Shown: piece after piece, positions 53,862-63,920 of the stretch
Numbering within the stretch: position 1 is the stretch's first letter
Layout: the number at the start of each line of letters is the position of its first letter
Assembly (NCBI RefSeq): GCF_036541405.1
Contig: NZ_JAZHFS010000022.1
Coordinates: 1-64,000, forward strand
DNA: 64,000 nt
Direction of reading: 5' to 3'
Source: Clostridium_AD frigoriphilum
GTDB taxonomy: Bacteria > Bacillota > Clostridia > Clostridiales > Clostridiaceae
Notes under the pieces: model-generated
Seen by the model: the letters and a program-made list of their open reading frames with translations, nothing else
Told to the model about the DNA's origin: nothing
Database searches by the model: none
Program-made: the position numbers and the translations under genes

Positions 53862-53893
53862 TCAACAAAAATAGAGCCCATTTCTGAGCTCCT
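53862..53893 (-). terminator. Terminator after the GGDEF-EAL gene
   Basis: GAGCTC and GGGCTC on the minus strand form a stem around AGAAAT, followed by TATTTTTG. Confidence 0.65.
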
Positions 53894-53894
53894 T

Positions 53895-56219
53895 TCAAAT
53901 AATATTTCCTAAGCAATACTTCTTGTGAAAATCAGAGGCAATCATCGGTTTCCCTATTAGATACCCTTGAATAGACTGACATCCAAGTTCTTTTAATGTA
54001 AGGAATTCCGTTTCTGTTTCAATTCCTTCTGCAATAACTTTAATATCCAAACTATCTGCAACCGCTAATATAGCTTTAATTATAGCTATATTTTTAGAGT
54101 TGTTATCTAAATTTATTATAAGTGATCTATCTATTTTTATAGTATCAATAGGAAGTTTGCTTAACCAACTAAGGGATGAATAACCTGTACCGAAATCATC
54201 CATTGAAATTTTTATCCCTTTGGATTTTAACTCTAAAAGGACTTTTATTATTAAATTAATGTCCTCCATAGCCTCATCCTCAGTAATTTCAAGGTTTAAA
54301 TACTTAGGATCTAATGATTGATTACAACATATATTCATTACTAATTGAACAAAATTTGCTTGTATTAATTGTTTATATGAGGTATTTACGGATACACTAA
54401 AATTCTTTGAACCCGAATTTTGCCATTTTTTACACTGAACGCAAGCATTATGCAGCATCCAATTATCGATTTCTACCATTTTACCTATTTTCTTTGCTAT
54501 TGGAATAAATTCTATAGGTTGAATAACCTTATCTCCACATTTCCACCTTATAAGAGATTCAGCACTTAATACTTTCATTAATTTCAAATCTATAATAGGC
54601 TGATAATACGTTATAAATTCGTTTTTCTCCATAGCGCTTTTTAAGTTCTTTTCCATTTCTAACATGTGTCTATTGTTAGAACTCATGATGTTATTATATA
54701 GACGATACCCATGGCCACCACTATTTTTAACTTCATACATAGCTAAGTCCGCATTTCTTATTAAAGTGTCTACATCATTTCCGTGCTGTGGAAATAAACT
54801 AATACCAACACTTGCACCAATATATAGTGACTCTTCATTGTATATATAAGCGCTACTTAATATTTCCACAATTTTTTCTGCAATTTTTGTTGCACCTGCT
54901 GCTGAAATTAAATCTCTTATAATTACAATAAATTCATCCCCACCAATTCTACTTACTATATCCTTTGATTTTGCAATATTATTCTCCAATCTCTCTGCCA
55001 CCTTTGCAAGAACCATATCTCCTACCTGATGACCAAAACTTTCATTTATAGCCTTGAATTTATCTAGAGTTATAAAGAAAACCGCTAAATTTTCATTTTT
55101 ATTTTTGAGCAAATCTCTAATGTTCTCTAGCAATTTTTTTCTATTTGTAAGCCCTGTAAGAGCGTCATAATTTGCAAGTGATACAATAGTTTCATCCGAT
55201 TTTTTTAGTCTTTGGAACATATCGTTAAATTTAGATCCAAGTTCAGAGATTTCATCGTTTCCTTTTAAAATTATGCTTGGAAATACATCATAAGAATTGT
55301 GTACATTCTCAACTACTGAGTTTATAATTTTAATTTTTCTCACAACAAATACGTGTATTAATATAAAAATACTTAAAGAAAATATTATTAAAGCAACAAG
55401 CACAATTAAAAAATAGAAATCCAATGTATTTTGCGCCTTTTTAGAAACATTTCTTTCTGATGTAATCTTCACGAAAAAAGAAGGTTTTGAAAATATATCG
55501 TTAATTAAGCCATAACTACTAATAATTTTTTCATTACTTACTTTAACAAATTCATTTTTTCTTATAAAGTCGTTGTTTAAAATTAATTCTTTATCATAAT
55601 ACGCTATTTCCGTTTTAATTCCCGTATTTTGGTTAAGCTTATCCATTTCCTCTTTATCATAATATTTCGCGAAAATCAAAAAACCAGGACTATGACCTAA
55701 ACCGGATTTTTTTGTAATTCTTTGAGCAGATATTAAAATTGGGTATTTACCATATAAAGAAATTCCCTTGACATTTTTTGTATTATTATCACTTAATAGT
55801 TTATCAATACTTGAGGTTATATTTTTAGCAAAAGCCAACGTAAACATTTCCTTTGTGTCTTCTTTCGTATTTTTTTTATAAATTATGTTCCCCTGATTAT
55901 CAGTAATGAAAATAAAGTTTATTTTTGCCTCAGCCATAGAGGTTGTATCTTCAAAATTATCTTCTATATACTTATTATTTCTGTTATTCACATAATTATA
56001 AGTTTCATCCCATCTTGCATAATCTAAATTTACATCATTTATATTATCCAGATCATTTTGAATATAATTAATGACAACCTTAGTATCCTTAAAAGCTTTA
56101 TCAATTTCCATATCAGTGAAACTCTTTAGTAAAAATAGTTTTGAAATTATATAAAGAAAACAAATTAAAATTAAGCTTACTAATAATACTATTCTAAATA
56201 ATTTCGCTGAAAGTTTCAT
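53895..56219 (-). CDS. Membrane GGDEF-EAL cyclic-di-GMP protein with extracellular sensor
   Basis: A protein of about 774 residues. A membrane helix near residue 15 and another near 275 enclose a large outside sensor of CHASE4 type (NDVNLDYARWDETYNYV). A HAMP-like linker is followed by a GGDEF domain with intact RIGGDEF and an EAL domain with AESLIRW, NLEITEDEA, MDDFGTGYSSL, KIDRSLI and AEGIET. Both activities look possible; the GGDEF inhibitory RxxD site reads KSKD. The ATG at 56219 follows GGGTGAT. Confidence 0.88.
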   Translation of the reverse strand: MKLSAKLFRIVLLVSLILICFLYIISKLFLLKSFTDMEIDKAFKDTKVVINYIQNDLDNINDVNLDYARWDETYNYVNNRNNKYIEDNFEDTTSMAEAKINFIFITDNQGNIIYKKNTKEDTKEMFTLAFAKNITSSIDKLLSDNNTKNVKGISLYGKYPILISAQRITKKSGLGHSPGFLIFAKYYDKEEMDKLNQNTGIKTEIAYYDKELILNNDFIRKNEFVKVSNEKIISSYGLINDIFSKPSFFVKITSERNVSKKAQNTLDFYFLIVLVALIIFSLSIFILIHVFVVRKIKIINSVVENVHNSYDVFPSIILKGNDEISELGSKFNDMFQRLKKSDETIVSLANYDALTGLTNRKKLLENIRDLLKNKNENLAVFFITLDKFKAINESFGHQVGDMVLAKVAERLENNIAKSKDIVSRIGGDEFIVIIRDLISAAGATKIAEKIVEILSSAYIYNEESLYIGASVGISLFPQHGNDVDTLIRNADLAMYEVKNSGGHGYRLYNNIMSSNNRHMLEMEKNLKSAMEKNEFITYYQPIIDLKLMKVLSAESLIRWKCGDKVIQPIEFIPIAKKIGKMVEIDNWMLHNACVQCKKWQNSGSKNFSVSVNTSYKQLIQANFVQLVMNICCNQSLDPKYLNLEITEDEAMEDINLIIKVLLELKSKGIKISMDDFGTGYSSLSWLSKLPIDTIKIDRSLIINLDNNSKNIAIIKAILAVADSLDIKVIAEGIETETEFLTLKELGCQSIQGYLIGKPMIASDFHKKYCLGNII

Positions 56220-56482
56220 ATTTATCACCCATTCCATAGTTATTGCCTATTAACATAGTTTTAATCTTTTCCCCGCGAGTCATTACATATTACATGCAAT
56301 CACTTCAAACCTCTTATAATTCTTATATCGGTTATATAAGACAAAACTTTATGTATTACCCCCACATGTGACTTTAATAACCCTAATATTATTTATTATG
56401 CAGTTCTAATGCTCAAAATAATTTAAATTACTTGTGGTAATAATAATAAATATATATTATATTTTACTAGGAGATGATAAAA

Positions 56483-56854
56483 TTGAAAGCAAATGAACTT
56501 TTAAATTATAAAAACTGGGTTGTAGTTGGTGATGTATTAAATCAATCAAAATATGCTTATAAAATATTACTTTCTTTAAAAATAAGTGAATTTAATGTGG
56601 TAGGTGTAAATCCATCTGTTGAAAATAAAAGCGTTTATAACAGGCTAAGCGATATACCCTACAATGTAGAAGTTTTAGATTTATGCATTAACCCCTATAA
56701 AGGCATCAAAATCCTTAAAGAAGCTCACTCGTTAAAAATAAATAAAGTACTCATTCAACCAGGGGCTGGAAGTCCTGAAATACTTGAGTTTTGCAAGATA
56801 AATGGAATACACGCAATAGAGGGATGTGCACTAATAGAATTATCAAAAAAATGA
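56483..56854 (+). CDS. CoA-binding domain protein (YccU type)
   Basis: A 123-residue single Rossmann-domain protein: WVVVGDVLNQSKYAYKIL, VVGVNPSV, LDLCINPYKG and VLIQPGAGSPEI match the small CoA-binding YccU family. Function is unknown, perhaps CoA or nucleotide sensing. An ATG at 56474 overlaps the AGGAG site, so the TTG at 56483 is the likelier start. The MBL-fold gene follows after 79 bases. Confidence 0.75.
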   Translation: MKANELLNYKNWVVVGDVLNQSKYAYKILLSLKISEFNVVGVNPSVENKSVYNRLSDIPYNVEVLDLCINPYKGIKILKEAHSLKINKVLIQPGAGSPEILEFCKINGIHAIEGCALIELSKK

Positions 56855-56933
56855 AATAAAGTATACAATAAAGGAAGTGAGTATTTAGTGGAAGTGTCTA
56901 TTTACAATAAGCACACTTTCACTAAAATAATAC

Positions 56934-57827
56934 ATGGAGATAAAAAAAATTAAGGGAAATACATTCTGTATTACTACTGGTATGACATATATACCATTTT
57001 ATAAAATTAATGAAAAAGAAATAATTATGTTGGATTCTGGATGGGCAAAAGGGCAAAGACAAGGAATTGATGAACTACTAGAAAAAAATAACTTTAAGGT
57101 AGTTGCCATAATATGCAGTCATGCTCATGTTGACCATATAGGTAACAATGCCTTTTTTAAAAATAAATTCAATTGTATAATCGCAATGCCAGCCTACGAA
57201 GCTCTTGTTTGCAGTTCAGTAATAAATCTCAAACTTTATTACAGTAACCAAAAATTATCTGATGTTGCGTTGCATTTTGGTCATATGGTTTGTCAAACAG
57301 ATATTATGATTTTTGATAATCAAAACTCGATATGTGTATGTGGCACTACATTCAAAATTCTTCATACGCCAGGGCATAGTCCTGCACATATATGCATAAC
57401 TACTCCAGATGATGTTGCCTATATTGGAGACGCACTTATAAGTCATGAAGTCATGAATGGCTCTAAAATGCCCTATGCCTATATACTCACAGAGGATTTG
57501 TTAAGCAAAGCAAAACTTTATGACTTAAAATGCAGCAAATACATAGTGGCACATAAAGGTATATACAACGAAATTACTGGACTTATAACTGATAATATAA
57601 ATTTCTATAAAAACAGAGCAAAAGCAATATATACTCTCATAGTAGGGGCTATGACAATGCAAGATATTCTAAAGACTGTTATTGAAAATTTTAATATTAA
57701 TATAATCAATATATATAAATATACCCTTATCGAGCGAATGTTAAGGTCCTACGTTGAATATTTAAATGAAACAGGACTTATAGTTTTAAATATGGCTAAT
57801 GGATTTCTTAAATACTCAAAAGCCTGA
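56934..57827 (+). CDS. Metallo-beta-lactamase-fold hydrolase
   Basis: A 297-residue MBL-fold protein. The metal motif is SHAHVDHIG, with further ligands in HTPGHSPAH and GDALIS. The C-terminal 90 residues form a helical tail with a weak winged-helix look. Substrate unknown; glyoxalase-II-like or regulatory hydrolases share this form. The ribosome site is weak, and an imperfect GTGGAAGTGT/ACACTTTCAC hairpin lies just upstream. Confidence 0.78.
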   Translation: MEIKKIKGNTFCITTGMTYIPFYKINEKEIIMLDSGWAKGQRQGIDELLEKNNFKVVAIICSHAHVDHIGNNAFFKNKFNCIIAMPAYEALVCSSVINLKLYYSNQKLSDVALHFGHMVCQTDIMIFDNQNSICVCGTTFKILHTPGHSPAHICITTPDDVAYIGDALISHEVMNGSKMPYAYILTEDLLSKAKLYDLKCSKYIVAHKGIYNEITGLITDNINFYKNRAKAIYTLIVGAMTMQDILKTVIENFNINIINIYKYTLIERMLRSYVEYLNETGLIVLNMANGFLKYSKA

Positions 57828-57851
57828 GAGATAATTTATTGTTTCTCAGGC
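57822..57851 (+). terminator. Terminator after the MBL-fold gene
   Basis: GCCTGAGA and TCTCAGGC form an 8-bp stem around 14 bases, followed by CTATTCTATTT. The stem begins within the last codons. Confidence 0.6.
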
Positions 57852-57954
57852 CTATTCTATTTATAAAAGTTTAATATTAAACAATATTTAGATGCCTATA
57901 TCTATGATATAATTTACTGTATGATAAATGAGCATAAAAGGTTTGGTGATAAAA

Positions 57955-58641
57955 ATGTATAAGAAGATATTAGTAGTTGATGATGAATCCCGCATTGCAA
58001 ATACTATCGCTTATGCCCTTAAACGTGAAGGCTTTAATGTAGCGGTTGCATATGATGGTGAGGCCGCCTTAAAAAAAATAAAAGAATTCTGTCCGATTGT
58101 TTTAATACTAGATATTATGATGCCAAAATTGAATGGTTATGAAGTTCTTAAAAAAATAGAAGATAGAACAATGATTGGTATAATCATGCTAACTGCAAAG
58201 AGTGACATAGTCGATAAGATTTTGGGACTTGAGCTAGGTGCCGATGACTTTATCGTTAAGCCTTTTGATATGCGTGAACTTACAGCAAGGGTCAACTCTC
58301 TTGTAAGAAGACTAGAGAAAGTTGCCATTAAAGAGGATTTGATATTAGGGAAGCTAAAAATCACAATACCCGAGAGAAAAGCAATGGTTGAAGGTACCTC
58401 TCTAGATTTAACCCCCAAAGAATTTGATCTTTTAGTTACACTTGTATCCCGAGCTGAGAAGGTATATTCGCGCGATGAGCTTCTAGACCTTGTTTGGGGA
58501 AGTGATTATCTTGGTAGCACTCGAACCGTAGATATTCATATGAGAAGATTAAGACAAAAGCTAGGAGTTCCATACGAGGAAATGTTACAAACAGTTCACG
58601 GAGTTGGGTATAGAGCTTCCGGAGGAATACATGCGAATTAG
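57955..58641 (+). CDS. OmpR/PhoB-family response regulator
   Basis: A 228-residue regulator. The receiver domain has the acidic pocket VVDDES, the phosphorylated Asp in LILDIMMPKLNG and the KPF motif; the C-terminal winged helix has DLTPKEFDLLVTL and VDIHMRRLRQKL. The ATG at 57955 follows GGTGAT; an upstream frame start at 57928 lacks a good site. It overlaps the sensor kinase gene by 11 bases. Confidence 0.9.
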   Translation: MYKKILVVDDESRIANTIAYALKREGFNVAVAYDGEAALKKIKEFCPIVLILDIMMPKLNGYEVLKKIEDRTMIGIIMLTAKSDIVDKILGLELGADDFIVKPFDMRELTARVNSLVRRLEKVAIKEDLILGKLKITIPERKAMVEGTSLDLTPKEFDLLVTLVSRAEKVYSRDELLDLVWGSDYLGSTRTVDIHMRRLRQKLGVPYEEMLQTVHGVGYRASGGIHAN

Positions 58642-60088
58642 CATAAGAACTAAATCTAATCTGTTCCTTGCAGGACTTCTGCTTCTTACTGTTGGTATGC
58701 TTAGCTTATTAGTTTTAGGTGAGGTTAAAAAGGAACAACAAGTTCATTATGAAAGCCTACTTAGCCAACAATCTAAAGTGGCAAATATTTATATTAATCA
58801 ATCTTATGCACTACATAGCGGTATAGAAAGCAACGAATTTCTTAAAAGCAAAGGTCCAGAACTCGCAAAACAAATTGGAATATTAAGTGATATGCAGGTA
58901 ATCTTGTACAATATGAAAGGTGCAAAAGTTGGGAATTCATTTCCTATGGATTCATATAACAGTATCAATACTACCATCCCCTATGCATCAAAAAACAAAG
59001 TTGCATATGAGGTCGATGATGAATTTCTTTATTATTCCACTCCAATAAGGACTACTGATGGCCAAATAGCTGTTGTTGAGTTCATTTACCCCTTAAAAGA
59101 AAATATAAATTTTCTAAAAAAAATAATTATGATTTTCGTATATATAGGTAGCCTAGTATTTGTCCTTAGTTATATCATTGGCTATATCTATTTTAACAGC
59201 ATAGTAAGTGATATCTTAAAACTAAAAAAACATATAGATGAAATAAAGATAGGTGGTTTTAAAAAGATCCAAATATTAAAACGAAATGATGAGCTTAAAG
59301 ACCTTGAGCAAGGCATATGTTTCATGGATAGCCGAATTGAGGAAAATATTAAAACTATGGATAAAGAGCAAGAGCAACTAAAATATGCAGTAGAAAAACT
59401 TAAAATATTAGAGAAGCAACAAAAACGTTTTATCGGAAACATTACTCATGAGTTTAAAACACCTTTGACTATTATCCGTGCCTATGTGGACTTAATAGAA
59501 ATGTACACCGACGATCCATTGCTTCTAGAAGATGCTAAGAAAAATATAAGTAAGGAGACAGATAAACTTTTAGACATGGTAGAAAAAGCACTTCATCTCT
59601 CTTCCCTTGAAAAATACGATTTTGAATTTAATGCAGAACCTATTGAAATCATGGAGCTACTAAGTGGTATTTGTGATCGTATTAACGTAAAAGCTAAAAA
59701 ATTTGAATTAACAATGTTTTGTGATCTTAATAAAGCTTATATTTTGGCTGATCATGAAAGCGTAATGCAAATTTTTATTAATATATTGGATAATGCAATT
59801 AAATATAACAAACCAAACGGTCAAATATTTATAAATAATTATATAGATAATGGCAATGTTTGTATCGTTATAAGGGATACAGGCATTGGTATACCTATTG
59901 AGTCAAAAGATAAGATCTTTCAGCCTTTCTATAGAGTAGATAAAGAAAGATCCAGGCAAACTAGTGGAATAGGACTAGGGCTAGCACTCGTAAAAAAATT
60001 AGTTGAGATGCAAAATGGTACCATAGAACTTATTAATATTGAAGAAAAAGGAACAACTATAAAAGTTTCATTTCCACATTTATTATAA
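58631..60088 (+). CDS. Sensor histidine kinase
   Basis: A 485-residue kinase with a first membrane helix near residues 12-32, an outside sensor, a second helix near 160-185, and a catalytic part: H-box NITHEFKTPL, N-box NILDNAIKYN, G1 DTGIGIP and G2 GIGLGLALVKK. The ATG at 58631 has GGAGG five bases upstream, within the regulator's last codons, so the pair is translationally coupled. The signal is unknown; the downstream VanW gene suggests cell-envelope control. Confidence 0.9.
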   Translation: MRISIRTKSNLFLAGLLLLTVGMLSLLVLGEVKKEQQVHYESLLSQQSKVANIYINQSYALHSGIESNEFLKSKGPELAKQIGILSDMQVILYNMKGAKVGNSFPMDSYNSINTTIPYASKNKVAYEVDDEFLYYSTPIRTTDGQIAVVEFIYPLKENINFLKKIIMIFVYIGSLVFVLSYIIGYIYFNSIVSDILKLKKHIDEIKIGGFKKIQILKRNDELKDLEQGICFMDSRIEENIKTMDKEQEQLKYAVEKLKILEKQQKRFIGNITHEFKTPLTIIRAYVDLIEMYTDDPLLLEDAKKNISKETDKLLDMVEKALHLSSLEKYDFEFNAEPIEIMELLSGICDRINVKAKKFELTMFCDLNKAYILADHESVMQIFINILDNAIKYNKPNGQIFINNYIDNGNVCIVIRDTGIGIPIESKDKIFQPFYRVDKERSRQTSGIGLGLALVKKLVEMQNGTIELINIEEKGTTIKVSFPHLL

Positions 60089-60192
60089 AATATACAATTT
60101 AGAAACAAACGTGTATACTTTTGAAATAATATACTGATATTATATGTTTATACAATAAAAACTTAACAGAATATGGGGGAATAATAAAACTT

Positions 60193-61551
60193 ATGAGAAA
60201 AAGTATAAAAATAATGATAATCTTACTATTAATAGTCGTTTTGGGAACTAGTGGGCTTTATGCATATGTTAATTATAATACAAAAAAGTGGACAAGTCTT
60301 GTATATCCAGGTGTTAAAATCGGTGAATTAGATATATCTGGGAAAACACTAGCGCAGTCAAAAGATATGGTAACTCAGAAATATCAATCCACTATGTTAA
60401 AGAAAAACGTAAATATTAAAACACCGCAGAAGACATATTCGTTAAATTTTGCAAAAATGAATGCAAAATATAATGTTGATGAGGTAGTTAATGAGGCTTT
60501 TAATTACGGCAAAAATTTATCGCTGTACGAAAAATATAAATTGATTAGAAAACCTCAAGTCAAGGTAATTAATATGAAATTTACATATGATTCTAAACCT
60601 CTAACAGATCTAATTTCTAATATGAAAAAAGAAATTAATAGCACTCCTAAAAATGCAAGCATTTATATGAATGGTGATAACTTCGTTGTTACACCTGACA
60701 CAAAAGGATCTACACTTATGGATGATAAACTAAAAAAAGAAATCTTAAGTAAACTAAATGGAGACGTAAACTCTTCGAATATTAGTGTAAGCGCAGAGAT
60801 TAAAACTACTTTAGCAACTGTAACGAAAGAAAAACTTCAAACTGTTAACACAAAACTTTCAAGTTTTTCTTCTGATTTTAGTACTTCAGCATATGGTAGA
60901 TCCACTAATATAACCCTTGCAACAAAAAGTATTAACGGAACTATTCTAATGCCTGGAGAAAGTTTTAGTTTCAACGACACTGTAGGTAAAAGAACAGCCG
61001 ACAAAGGTTATCAGCCAGCACCCGTTGATATTGGTACCAAAGTAAGTTCCGATTATGGTGGTGGAATATGTCAAGTATCTACATCATTATATAATGCCAT
61101 ACTTAGGTCAAACATTAAATCTACTGAGAGGAACCATCATTCCATACCCTCAACTTATATACCACTAGGTATGGATGCAACAGTAGATTGGGGTAATTTA
61201 GACTACAAATTTACTAACACCTTAGGATATCCTGTTTTTATTGAGAGTATTGTGAACAATAAGATACTAACTTTTAATGTTTATTCTAATTCAAGTTTAG
61301 CCAATAAGTCTTATACTCTTGTGAATGATATATATGCTGCTGTTCAACCTGGCCCTACTCAGTATATAGATGATGCTACTCTTCCTGTTGGTAGTATTGT
61401 TCAAGAACAATTTCCTTTGGTTGGATATAAAGTAAGAACATATAAAAATACAATTCAAAATGGTAATGTAATTAATCATGAATTAATTTCAAATGATAGC
61501 TATCAGTTAAAAGCTGAAGTAATTAGAGTAGGTATAAAAAAAGTTAAGTGA
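60193..61551 (+). CDS. VanW-family cell-wall protein
   Basis: A 452-residue protein with an N-terminal membrane helix, a peptidoglycan-binding-like domain (about 35-190) and a VanW domain (about 220-370): INGTILMPGESFSFNDTVG, then DYGGGICQVSTSLYNA, then ERNHHSIPSTY. VanW proteins occur with glycopeptide-resistance and cell-wall genes, but their activity is not known. It follows the two-component system and may be under its control. Confidence 0.85.
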   Translation: MRKSIKIMIILLLIVVLGTSGLYAYVNYNTKKWTSLVYPGVKIGELDISGKTLAQSKDMVTQKYQSTMLKKNVNIKTPQKTYSLNFAKMNAKYNVDEVVNEAFNYGKNLSLYEKYKLIRKPQVKVINMKFTYDSKPLTDLISNMKKEINSTPKNASIYMNGDNFVVTPDTKGSTLMDDKLKKEILSKLNGDVNSSNISVSAEIKTTLATVTKEKLQTVNTKLSSFSSDFSTSAYGRSTNITLATKSINGTILMPGESFSFNDTVGKRTADKGYQPAPVDIGTKVSSDYGGGICQVSTSLYNAILRSNIKSTERNHHSIPSTYIPLGMDATVDWGNLDYKFTNTLGYPVFIESIVNNKILTFNVYSNSSLANKSYTLVNDIYAAVQPGPTQYIDDATLPVGSIVQEQFPLVGYKVRTYKNTIQNGNVINHELISNDSYQLKAEVIRVGIKKVK

Positions 61552-61579
61552 TCACTTATTCTAAAAAGGGGAAGTAAAT

Positions 61580-62671
61580 ATGCTAAGTAAAAAAGTTATC
61601 CTAATTACATCTAGCATTATATTCATAATTACTTTTTCGGCTTTTTCTCCAAACGCAGATACAAATCGGCAAGTACTAGATGATGGAGGAAAGAAAATTA
61701 CGCTGCTTAAACATGACAATGTTCCAACTTATAATGAACTAGCATTAAAAAAAATTAATCTTATAAACGACGTACGTGCTTTCGACTGGATAGACGATGA
61801 CACTATTTTAATTTCCAAGGGAAACAAAAACTATCCTAAACTCTCTACCCCAAGTGGAATTATATATCCCCAGAACTTGTATTTACATAATCTTAAAACA
61901 AATGAGGATAAATTAATTCTTGGCTCAAAATTAAGCATGAGTAATGCTATATTATCACAAGATAAGAAACATATATTTTATAAAGAAGGTATAGAAAACT
62001 TAACAGGCTTTATTCTTGATCTTAAAACAAAGCAAAAAATACAAGTTACAAAGAATGATAGCATTTATCCTACCGAGGGACAATGGATAAACAATGATAA
62101 TATTATATTTAGTCTACTTCCCGAAGGTAAAATTTACAGTGCAAGTGTCAAAGGGAAACTTTCTTTATTAACAAATGCTAAGGGAATAAGTTCAAACACT
62201 ATAAAAATCAAAAATGATTTATACTATAGTGTAGGAGAAAAACTATATAAACAAGAATTAAACTCAAGTAATAGAAAACTTTTGAGGAAAGATTTAACTT
62301 GGTTAATCCCTTCCCCAAATCAATCACAATTTGCCTTGGTTAAACATACTTCTAAAACAACGAGAACACTTATATTATCCGATTTGATGGGAAATGAGAT
62401 TAAAACCTTTGCAGAAGGAACACAAATCATGGGCACAAGTTGGTCTAGTGATGGGTCTAAACTTGCCTATACTGTTGCATCAGAAAACAATTGCGACGCT
62501 GGATTATTTGTAGCTGATGCAAAAAATAGTAAGGTAGTCCAGCTTGCTGTAGATATTCAGTATATTTCTGATTCGGTAAAATGGAGTCCCTCAGGAAAAA
62601 GATTACTCGCCTCCAACATTATGTTGAATAATAATAACTCTTTTACAACCTATATCATTGATTTAAAATAG
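61580..62671 (+). CDS. Secreted TolB-like beta-propeller protein
   Basis: A 363-residue protein with an N-terminal signal or anchor (VILITSSIIFIITFSAF) and repeats typical of WD40/TolB propellers: FDWIDDDTILISKG, QDKKHIFYKEG, WSSDGSKLAYTV and WSPSGKRLLAS. It probably binds a partner or ligand outside the membrane. It begins 28 bases after the VanW gene with AAAAGGGGAAG before its ATG, so the two look co-transcribed. Confidence 0.75.
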   Translation: MLSKKVILITSSIIFIITFSAFSPNADTNRQVLDDGGKKITLLKHDNVPTYNELALKKINLINDVRAFDWIDDDTILISKGNKNYPKLSTPSGIIYPQNLYLHNLKTNEDKLILGSKLSMSNAILSQDKKHIFYKEGIENLTGFILDLKTKQKIQVTKNDSIYPTEGQWINNDNIIFSLLPEGKIYSASVKGKLSLLTNAKGISSNTIKIKNDLYYSVGEKLYKQELNSSNRKLLRKDLTWLIPSPNQSQFALVKHTSKTTRTLILSDLMGNEIKTFAEGTQIMGTSWSSDGSKLAYTVASENNCDAGLFVADAKNSKVVQLAVDIQYISDSVKWSPSGKRLLASNIMLNNNNSFTTYIIDLK

Positions 62672-62809
62672 TACAAATAACACGCAAAATCAGAATATCA
62701 GCGCCTTAACAGACAATGATTTAAGTATTTAATTATTTATTTCTTCTAAAAAGAGGAATTTGGAAATATTTGGAGAATATTTCTTATATATAATTAGGAG
62801 GCGCATACT

Positions 62810-63334
62810 ATGATCTATGATGCATTTAAAATTGCTAAACATTTAAATATAAGTAAAGTAACTGCATATGCTAAAATGAAACTACCTGAAGTAAAACCTT
62901 TTTTAATAACACACAATGGTAAAACCTGTGTAGATGAGAAAGGACTAGAGGCAATTAAACAATGTCTAAAATATAATCAAACCGCCGAATCAGAAGTAGC
63001 AGCTACTGTAGTTGCATCTAACGTAGTAAATTTATTAAAGGAAGATATGATTGAGACACTTAAAAATGACATTGAATTTATTAAACAACAATTAAATGTA
63101 AAAGACGGACAACTCTATGATATTAATAAATTATTAGAAAATACACAGATCCTTTTTAAACAAGAACAAGAAAAAAACAAAATTGTATTATCCCTGCCTC
63201 AAACCATTAAAGAACACGATATCCAATTAATTGATACACTAAACCAGTCTCTTGAAAGACAAAGGGCTAAAGCATTAGCTGAAGAAGTTCTCCATAGAAA
63301 AAAAGGAATTTTCCAAAGAATATTTGATAAATAA
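62810..63334 (+). CDS. HTH/coiled-coil protein of unknown function
   Basis: A 174-residue protein. The first 60 residues look like a MerR-type or plasmid-regulator HTH (KIAKHLNISKVTAYAKM), the middle (about 75-145) is a coiled coil, and the basic C-terminus ends in RKKGIFQRIFDK. The layout resembles DUF3967/DUF536-type proteins linked to plasmid or chromosome maintenance; I cannot name the function. AGGAGG precedes the ATG. A GAAATATT/AATATTTC inverted repeat lies about 40 bases upstream. Confidence 0.6.
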   Translation: MIYDAFKIAKHLNISKVTAYAKMKLPEVKPFLITHNGKTCVDEKGLEAIKQCLKYNQTAESEVAATVVASNVVNLLKEDMIETLKNDIEFIKQQLNVKDGQLYDINKLLENTQILFKQEQEKNKIVLSLPQTIKEHDIQLIDTLNQSLERQRAKALAEEVLHRKKGIFQRIFDK

Positions 63335-63439
63335 AATATATATGACCTTCCTCTATGATAAGAGTATAATGTACATATACTGTATGCTTTTGCAAAAAAA
63401 AATTTGTAATCATACTAAATCATTAGGAGGTAAATACAT

Positions 63440-63880
63440 ATGTTAAAACAAACAATAAAAGACGATATTATTAAATATATGAAAAGTAGGGATAAGATAA
63501 GACTAACTACTCTAAGAACTTTAATGGCTGACGTTAAAACTAAGGAAATGGATTCAAAGAAAGAAATTGAAGAAATCGACCTTATAAGTATTATTGAGAA
63601 AACAATTAAACAATTACATGAAACTCTCGACTATGCAAAACAAGCTAATAACACAGAAATCATATCTGAATCAGAAACATCTATTGAACTACTTTCGGTT
63701 TATATGCCAAAGCAATTCACTGAAGATGAAGCAAAAGCAATCATCGCTGAGGTTATTGCTGAAAATAGTTTCAAGGGTAAAGGTGACATGGGAAAAGTTA
63801 TGAAGGCTATTATGCCAAAGCTCAAAGGTAAGTATGATAGTAGAAAGGTAAATCCACTTGTAATTCAATTACTTTCATAA
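63440..63880 (+). CDS. yqeY: GatB/YqeY-domain protein
   Basis: A 146-residue YqeY protein. RLTTLRTLMADVKTKEMD, IEKTIKQLHETLDYA, LLSVYMPKQFTEDE and the glycine-rich GKGDMGKVMKAIMPKLKGK are the family blocks. YqeY shares the tail domain of the amidotransferase GatB and may act near tRNA, but its role is not known. AGGAGG precedes the ATG. Confidence 0.9.
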   Translation: MLKQTIKDDIIKYMKSRDKIRLTTLRTLMADVKTKEMDSKKEIEEIDLISIIEKTIKQLHETLDYAKQANNTEIISESETSIELLSVYMPKQFTEDEAKAIIAEVIAENSFKGKGDMGKVMKAIMPKLKGKYDSRKVNPLVIQLLS

Positions 63881-63882
63881 CT

Positions 63883-63920
63883 AATTTAGGGTAGTAATAT
63901 TTATATTACTACCCTAAATT
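63883..63920. terminator. Perfect 18-bp hairpin after yqeY
   Basis: AATTTAGGGTAGTAATAT and its exact complement flank two T residues. It lies directly past the stop codon; the following ATTATAAAAA is a poor T-tract, so it may work in both directions. The rest to base 64000 shows nothing I can assign. Confidence 0.65.

Noticed and set aside
62699..62727. Possible fourth copy of the 23-base hairpin repeat
   Set aside because: Only the first four and last nine bases agree and the hairpin is lost, so chance likeness in AT-rich DNA is likelier.
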